Positions 57,798 to 64,000 of a stretch of 64,000 bases of DNA are shown piece after piece (positions within the stretch are counted from its first letter, which is position 1; each line of letters opens with the position of its first letter). Origin of the DNA: Narthecium ossifragum (taxonomy: Eukaryota; Streptophyta; Magnoliopsida; Dioscoreales; Nartheciaceae); assembly GCA_963920575.1 (NCBI GenBank), contig OY986971.1, forward strand, positions 6,264,779 to 6,328,778, given 5' to 3'. Position numbers and translations under genes: made by a program. Below the pieces are notes generated by a model, which was not told where the DNA came from, did no database searches, and was given only the letters and a program-made list of their open reading frames with translations.

Positions 57798-58285
57798 CGT
57801 CGACGGGCTTTAGGTGTGGGTATTTGACCGCCCAACCGGGAGACATGCGGAGCTATTTATATATCTCAATGGTATATTACTTAAAACTTTATATTTGTGA
57901 TTAACCCTAAACTTTAATGTCGCTCAAGAATATTTTAGTTTATTATTATTATTTTTGACTGATTTTACTGTCAGGAGGCTGATAGAAGAAACCGGATATT
58001 TATGAAGTGCTCTTAAAATTGCAGGGAAAAACGATATATCCAAGATTGTACTGAGAAATGTAAATTTTAAAAGTTTTGAACGGCGTAATTGATAAAACCC
58101 CACATTAATGAAATATTTTGCTAAAAACCCCATTAGCAAAATTTTTTAAAAAATAACCCCATCAGCTATGCGTTTTAGTTAGTTGTTAACTATAAATGAC
58201 AAAAATACCCTTGTGTAATCTAACGACTGAGGTTTGCCGGAGCTTAATCACCGGCGATGAGGGCTCTTCGGAGCATGGGACCAGT
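57798..58285. other. Promoter side of the small gene and MULE-like end
   Basis: 57798-58080 is AT-rich DNA upstream of the gene at 55640-57797; no clear TATA box was fixed. 58085-58230 has paired AAAACCCCA words and AAAAATACCC, typical of MULE-type ends leading into GC-rich cargo. Confidence 0.4.
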
Positions 58286-58289
58286 GCTG

Positions 58290-59035
58290 GAGAGTTTTTG
58301 GAGGTCTTAGGAGGAGATCCACAAAGTCCAATCGTGTAATAGGGGGTCTGATGTGGCCGAATTTGGAGGCGGTGGCGGTGGGTTCTTGGTGTTGGTTCGT
58401 CGACGGCGATGGCGGCCTCAATCAGAGGCAAGATTGAAGGGGGGGACTCTGGGAGATAGAAGGTGTGATTTGGTGGAGAGTTTTTGGAGGTCGGAGATCC
58501 ACATAGTCCAATCGTGTAATAGGGGTTCGATGTGGTCGAATTTGGAGGCGATGGCAGTGGGTTCTTGGTGTTGGTTCGTCGACGGCGACGGCGGCCTCAA
58601 TCAAAGGCAAGATCGAAGGGGGGGACTCTAGGAGATAGAAGGTGTGATTTGGTGGAGTTTGAGGGGATCTTAGTGGAAAGGAGTGGCTGATTTGGTGGAG
58701 AACGGTGGATGGGGTTTTGGCGATGATGGGCGGCATCGGATGAGATCTTTTCAAGGGTAGAGGTCGGAGGAAGATAGGGGAGGTGAAGCTAGTGTGAGTG
58801 GTGGTTGTTGGGAGGAGCGGCGGTGGCTGGAGCGGCGGCAACGGTGACGGCGAGGCAGAGGCCGTGGCTCAGGGTCAAGCCGACTCGAGCCACGAACGAG
58901 CCGGGACTTCAATGTTGGGAGGAGTGGCGGTGGGCGGAGTGGTGGCGACGGCGACAACGAGGCAGAGCCGCGACGAAGGGTCAAGCGGACTCGAGCCACG
59001 AACAAGCGGGGACGATGAAGTCCCGGCTTGAAGGT
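58290..59035. repeat. GC-rich tandem duplications
   Basis: 58290-58475 and 58476-58656 are two copies of a unit of about 185 bp (GAGAGTTTTTGGAGGTC onward). 58805-58911 and 58912-59013 are a second tandem pair of about 107 bp (TTGGGAGGAG(C/T)GGCGGTGG onward). Open frames on both strands are repeat artefacts. Confidence 0.8.
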
Positions 59036-59049
59036 GAGACAAGCCGAGA

Positions 59050-59425
59050 AAAATAGGAGAGAGAAAATCGGAGAAAATAGGAAAAAAATGTAGAAAAATA
59101 GGAAAAATATGGGAAAATGTGGAGAAAATTATGAAAAAAAGTGAAAGTTATTGAGACCCTTGATAAAGAATCTTAGCCAATTAAGTTGTAATTTAAAGAG
59201 TTAAAAAGATGAAAATGCATGAAAGATAAAAATGCATTTAAAAAGATGAAATGCATTTAAAAGATGAAAATGGAGTTAAAATATAAAAATAAAGTTAAAA
59301 GATAAAAATAGAGTTAAAAAGATGAAAATGCATTTAAAAAGATAAAAAATACATTTAAAAAGATGAGAGTGAATTTAAAAAGTTGAAAATACATTTAAAA
59401 AGATAAAAATGCATTTAAAAATAGG
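59050..59425. repeat. AT-rich minisatellite, same family as 13.4 kb
   Basis: Copies of AAAAAGATGAAAATGCATTT follow a GGAAAAATATGGGAAAATG leader, exactly as at 13380-13854. The two loci also share a GC-rich block on one side, so they are copies of one transposon family. Confidence 0.85.
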
Positions 59426-59439
59426 TGACGTAGCTTCTA

Positions 59440-60105
59440 TTCAGCTCCCACTAAGTATATGTACTCCTCATAGACAATATATGTGCTGATTTGGTCGGTC
59501 GGGTAATGATGACCCAAATCGCATGAAATGCTCTCGGTATCCTCGATACCCGGTGATGCAGTCCGTCATGCCATGATCTCCACTTTGACAGTAGAAAGGG
59601 CCGTAATGGGTCTGCTATCTATCGACATTCCGCCTCCACCTCCTGACATGCGAGGTTACAAGGAACGAACTCTGCGTCTGACCTCTGTATCTGGTGCCAA
59701 CTAAGCTGATGATGAAGTCCATGACATATCTCCGTGCCTCCTGGATGAACATCAACAAGGAAGGAGTGGATCTCACGCACGATGCCCTCGCGTAGTTTTG
59801 AAATTGCTACTCAATCTCTGGAGCACAATTAACTGTCTGCTGACACCATCCATCTCTCATCCACGTACCTAGTATCCTTTCAAAGCAAGAATCTCTATAC
59901 GCTCTGCGTCATTGTCGCTCCACGTCATCATGAATATGGCTGAAGTGCTGACGTACTCTGAATCCTCAAAGGAAACCATCTGAGATATAGTTCTCGAAAC
60001 TCGGTCCAGCTGACTATCTGTCTCTAACGAGTTGACAAATCCACTAAAGTTGCTCTAGTCTCTTTAGCAACTATTGATGGCTATCACCCTTAAAGGCACA
60101 AACGT
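59440..60105 (-). pseudogene. Ty3/gypsy gag remnant
   Basis: Minus-strand frames contain SWTEFRELYLRWFPL, matching the conserved TWxEF..F..KFFP part of gypsy gag, followed by frames full of stops. CCTCTGTATCTGGTGCCAAC (59682-59701) recurs in the minisatellite at 63.9 kb. Too degraded to define domains. Confidence 0.45.
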
Positions 60106-60969
60106 TGTGAGGACCTGCCCCTCCATTCCTGGGTCGACTGCTTGGGTCGAGCCCGTGGGTCGTTGTGGACCGCAAGGGCGATTTGATAAATTGCGCCTTA
60201 TCAGTTTGTTTTACACCTGCGTTGTGCGCACACGACCTCTGATTGTTATTTGTGTTTGATTAGATTCTCATAGGCGTTCTCAATCAGAAGATCGGAGCTC
60301 GATCGGGAAGGATCGAGATGGGGGGTCGGATCGCGACCACTGTAGCTGGTCGGCTACTGTAGCCAGTCGGTGTATAATACCCCCTCTCTCTTCTCATTCT
60401 TCTCTTTTTCTCTCTTCTCCCCTGTTTCCGGACGAGTCTTCTCTCCCTCCGTTCTCTCTTCGCCGGCCACCAAAGTGAGTGTTTGAGGGCTCGTTGGATT
60501 CTTAGAAGCGTGAGGAAGATCCCTGGCTTGGTTTCATTCCGGATTGGTGCTCAGATTTGCGGTATTCAGCCGAGGAAAGCGTGTAATCGGTAGGTTTCTA
60601 TGTTACGGTTTGTTTGTGTGTTTGCTTGTTGTTTATTCAGCTCTTCTTCAGTAGCCCCTACCGGGCAGGTGTTTGGTGGCGTTGCGGCGTCTGGCGGTGT
60701 CTGAGGATTGGTGATCACTTTCTACACTTTTGTTATAAGTAGTCTCCTACGGGAGTATGATGTATAAACTGTTGTAACCCCTTTAAGGTTTTGGATTATT
60801 ATATTATTTATGTTGAGGTTTGAAATTATTGTATTATTTAGGGGTGCTTATGAATTGTTTAGTGAAATCAGTAAGTTGGGGGGAACCCCTCGCCTTTATT
60901 TTCGCATTTAGTTAGGTTCCGGTTCGCGTCGCCCGGCCCGGTTGGGCTTTCGCGGGTCGGGGCGCGACA
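60106..60969 (+). repeat. Tekay/Del-type LTR, plus orientation
   Basis: Starts TGTGAGGACCTG and ends GGGGCGCGACA. A GATCGG/GATCGA cluster (60283-60336) precedes TATAATAC at 60373. The closing GCCCGGCCCGG..GGGTCGGGGCGCGACA is characteristic of this group. It abuts, tail to tail, the minus-oriented LTR of the same family. No target duplication is visible (AACGT versus GCAAC), so it is not a clean solo LTR. Confidence 0.75.
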
Positions 60970-63122
60970 GCAACGCCTGCACCTGCAAAACGCAGCCCGG
61001 GTAGGAGTGAGCATAAAGCTCAGTAGGGTTCTACACTACGTCACACAGAAGGAAGGGGAACGCAAGAGTGTCGCCCTCAAGTAAGACCTGGGAGTATACA
61101 GGGGTCCCATAACCCCACCGCGTGTCCCTGAGGCCCACGAACATGGTCGCACTCAGTAGCATGAAACAACACTGCTGGCCCACAAGCAGGGAACGGCACT
61201 ACAGGCGGGAAATAACACTGCTAAGTAGTCAACCTCTCTACTCAAGGGTCAACACAGTGGAACACGGGCTACACCTCAGCATCCGACTCAAGGCCGACAC
61301 GACCTCTATAATCATCAAGCAACATGTGTACCACTCATCTAAGCCTATCATCAAGTTTGACTGAACACCACAATTCGAACCGAGTCCTAACTACCCAACC
61401 CCGGTCCTAGGGCTAAATCCGAGCTTCCAGCCTCGGGACGGCGATCCACAAATCACCCACGCCCTAACCTTATGCAACTAATGCACAACAGAGAATGCAT
61501 GCTATGAACATACACAAGCAAGAGGAATAGGCATGCAACAGTATGACAGGGCAGCATACAAGTCCAACCGGATCGCTGCAGCGGTACTACCAACCGCTGC
61601 CAGCCGATCCGCAGTGGGTCCCGGCATTACGACGGTACCACGACCGTCAACCGCGGACTCCTGCAATGGGAAGCAATCCCGAAAACTTCGATGAACAGTA
61701 AAAATATAATACTATAATCCGAGCTTATAATATTATATTCAAAACACCAAAACATTCTCTACAAATAGCTAGTTGACTCCGTCGATCCGACATCCAAACA
61801 ACGTCGGATTCAAGATCCAACTTAGGCTCCAGTAGATCTATATACCAGGATCAACATATCCAAGATCCATAAACATCCAACGGCTGGATTAACGAGAAAA
61901 CACTAATCAAAACCACTAATCAAAACTAACTTACCAATGCTTGCCGCTACGCAGCCCACCCGTGCGAACACCATAACAAATCATAGGAAAATCAGAAAAT
62001 TATAAAATCAACTGGGTTAGAGAGTAGATTCAAAGCGATACAACGCTTATGCTCATTACAACCCAAGATAATACATGTACCGATCGGAAAACGCACCGTA
62101 AGCTGGCTGTTCTTCAAGAACAGCAAAAACCGGAAAATCCGAGATTAATCATGCATAAATCCTACTAAAAACTCAACCAAAGATCATGAAACTTAATTCA
62201 GAAATTATACTAAGAAGGATGAAGCTAACAACACAAAGAACTACAAGATCTACCGGCTAGATTAAGAGATACCTATTAAACACTCTCGTAGGTAGAAAAA
62301 CCTACCGAACTGCGCTAATCCTCAGCTGATTCCCCGCTAATCAGTCACCAACAAGGTTCCAAACCACTTCAGGGATCTTCCTCTCGTCGCCACGAATCCA
62401 ACGAGCTTTAGAATACCCAAAACGGTGGCCGGAGGAGGGAGAACGGAGGAGAAGAAGATGGCTGCCCCGGAAGAAAACAGAGCAAGCAGAGCTTGCGGGA
62501 AGAAGAAAGAAAGAAGGAAGAAGAAGAGAAGGAAGAAGAGAAGGAGAAGGAAGGGGAAGGTCGAGGAAGGTCGGGGAAGGTCGGGGAAGGTGGGGAAAAA
62601 GGGAAGGAGAGGTCCTCTCCTGACAATGGAGGACGATGGCCATGACGGGCGTCCTCGCAAGTCCAATTGCCCAACTGCTACAGTACCCGGATCGATCCAA
62701 AGCCAAAATGAATCGATCCAAGACCAAGAGGATCGATCCGAGCCAAGAGGGATCGATCCAAGACACCAACCCGATCGATCCCACACACCAAGTCGGATCG
62801 ATCCGAGGCAGGCTGGATCGATCCAAAACACTTGGAGCGATCCGAACAGGTCAAAAACCCACCGACTCGCACACGAGTCCGATCGATCGCTCCTAGGAGC
62901 GATCGATCGCTCAAGGGCCGTAAGCTGCCCAAAAGCAAGCTTCAGCGCGCTCGAGCTGGGATCTTCCGATCTCGGGTCCACCTAACCATTCTAATCAAGC
63001 ACTAACACAAACAAAGTCAGTGTGTGCACACGCAAGTGTGAAACAAACCAACAAGGCGTAATTTACCAAATTGCCCTTGCGGTCTACAACGAGCCACAGG
63101 GGTAGAGGGACAGGTCCTCACA
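60970..63122 (-). repeat. Tekay/Del-type LTR, minus orientation, 3'-truncated
   Basis: Starts at 63122 (TGTGAGGACC on the minus strand) after the pol end. It is colinear with the LTR at 60106 through GACCGCAAGGGC(A/G)ATTT and CTCGTTGGATTC..GAGGAAGATCCCTG. It is longer, with GCTTTATGCTCACTCCTAC near 61000, and lacks the terminal 300 bases or so. Eight exact GATCGATC palindromes lie at 62690-62908. The long minus-strand frame at 62337-62981 is this repeat read as protein, not a gene. Confidence 0.7.
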
Positions 63123-63198
63123 TCCTAATACCCTTAAAGGAAATCTCGTCCCGAGATTCGATAAGGGTAGGGTTCGGAAACAAAAAAAAACAGTTACA

Positions 63199-63765
63199 CT
63201 AGAAGACAGGACAAGAGGTACCTCGAGATGAAAACAACTGTGAAAACTCATGCTGCATGCGCGCCTCACGTTCCGAGATCCTCTCCTCGGTGCCTCTGTG
63301 CCTCCACAGTACTTTGGCCAAGGGAATCGTCTTGCCCCGTAAGACCTGGTCCCTCCGGTCAAGTACTCAAATTGGCTGCTCGACGAACATCGCGTCTGCC
63401 TCAAGCTCGATGTCATCCACCCTGATGACATGAGACGGGTCTGGGTGATACTTCCTCAGCATCGACACATGGAACGTCGGATGCACAGCTGACATGTGCT
63501 GAGGAAGATTCAGGCGGTAAGCTACTTCGCCGACCCTCTCTAGGATCTCAAACGACCCAACAAACTTCGGCGCCAACTTACCACCTCTGCCAAACCTGAC
63601 GGACCCTCTATATGGTGATGCTCGCAGGAACACTCTGTCGTCGACTGCAAACTCTAACGGTCGTCGCCTCTGATCTGCATAACTCTTCTGTCGGCTCTGA
63701 GCCATCATAAGTCTCTGCCTGATCTGCACGAACCTCTCTGACAAGTGAACTGCTATGTGGCACAC
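63199..63765 (-). pseudogene. Ty3/gypsy integrase C-terminus with chromodomain-like tail
   Basis: The frame from 63765 reads MMAQSRQKSYADQRRRPLEF, DDRVFLRASPYRGSVRFG, KLAPKFVGSFEILERVGEVA, FHVSMLRKYHPDPSHVI, the typical Tekay/Del chromovirus integrase C-terminus. A TGA at 63367-63369 interrupts it. The same frame continues VLDRRDQVLRGKTIPLAKVL, WRHRGTEERISE to a stop at 63199-63201. The leader ATCTCGGGACGAGATTTCC (63130-63160, minus) then precedes the LTR. The integrase core and upstream pol are replaced by a minisatellite at 63785. Confidence 0.85.
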
Positions 63766-63784
63766 ATACTCATCTCATATGTGC

Positions 63785-64000
63785 TGACCTGACCTCTGCA
63801 TCTGGTCTCTGGATCTGATCTCTGCATCTAATCTCTGTATCTGATCTCTGCACCTAATCTCTGTATCTGATCTCTGCATCTAATCTCTGTATCTGATCTT
63901 TGCACCTAACCTCTGTATCTGGTGCCAACCAGCACCTAATCTCTGTATCTAATCTCTGCATCTCACCTCTGTATATGATCTCTGCACCTAACCTCTGTAT
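63785..64000. repeat. Minisatellite, unit about 26 bp, reaching window end
   Basis: Imperfect units of TCTCTGTATCTGATCTCTGC with variant ends (ACCTAA or ATCTAA) fill the region to the edge. They begin directly upstream of the surviving integrase C-terminus. Confidence 0.88.

Noticed and set aside
60106..60969. Clean solo LTR
   Set aside because: The 5-bp flanks differ (AACGT and GCAAC) and its right side joins a truncated LTR of the same family.
62337..62985. Long open frames on both strands (214 and 186 codons)
   Set aside because: They are produced by GATCGATC repeats and GA-rich DNA inside an LTR; the peptides are DRS/GSI and KKRR repeats without a domain.
1..64000. tRNA, rRNA, CRISPR or bacterial-type operons
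   Set aside because: None seen; gene structure and repeats are those of a plant nuclear genome. The tRNA-like matches are retrotransposon primer sites.

Overview
This window is nuclear DNA of a flowering plant. It has AT-rich introns and intergenic DNA, plant-type genes with canonical GT..AG introns, and dense nested transposons: Athila-like and Tekay/Del-like Ty3/gypsy, Ty1/copia, MULE-type, CACTA and Helitron. The GC-rich, gene-fragment-bearing DNA transposons fit a monocot, but I cannot name the species.

Layout. 1-1.15 kb: a long hairpin and diverged repeats downstream of a promoter-like block (1.15-1.68 kb) that duplicates the CDC20 promoter. 1.7-9.0 kb: transposon relics, tandem repeats and two possible orphan exons. 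9.09-11.78 kb (minus): a divergent five-exon CDC20-type APC/C activator, with a TATA-like box and a G2/M-type MSA element upstream. 12.2-19.2 kb: GC-rich low-complexity transposon DNA, minisatellites and a MULE-type MITE. 19.2-28.8 kb: a gag-only Ty3/gypsy element split by a second pol-less gypsy element inserted with a perfect 5-bp target duplication. 28.8-31.2 kb: GC-rich transposon DNA and a 416-bp MULE MITE with a perfect 9-bp target duplication. 31.2-40.3 kb: a decayed Athila-like element whose two LTRs look unrelated. 40.4-45 kb: a CACTA-like end and several Tekay/Del-type LTR pieces. 45.3-45.9 kb: a Helitron helicase fragment. 47.6-51.3 kb (minus): a neprosin (DUF239) pseudogene with a gag-only copia element in one intron. 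52-55.2 kb: a probable DNA transposon carrying an exon-like piece of an E(z) (CLF/SWN-type) histone methyltransferase. 55.6-57.8 kb (minus): a small intact three-exon gene. 58-64 kb: GC-rich tandem repeats, minisatellite, two opposed LTRs of a Tekay/Del-type element and the C-terminus of its integrase.

Only the CDC20 gene and the 147-residue gene at 55.6-57.8 kb look functional. The main novel signal is a GATCGATC palindrome cluster that recurs at seven LTR-associated sites, in both Ty1/copia and Ty3/gypsy elements. In six of the seven it lies 20-90 bp upstream of a TATA box. The gag-only gypsy element at 19.2 kb lacks it, so it is not a general LTR feature. All calls come from reading the sequence; no database search was run.
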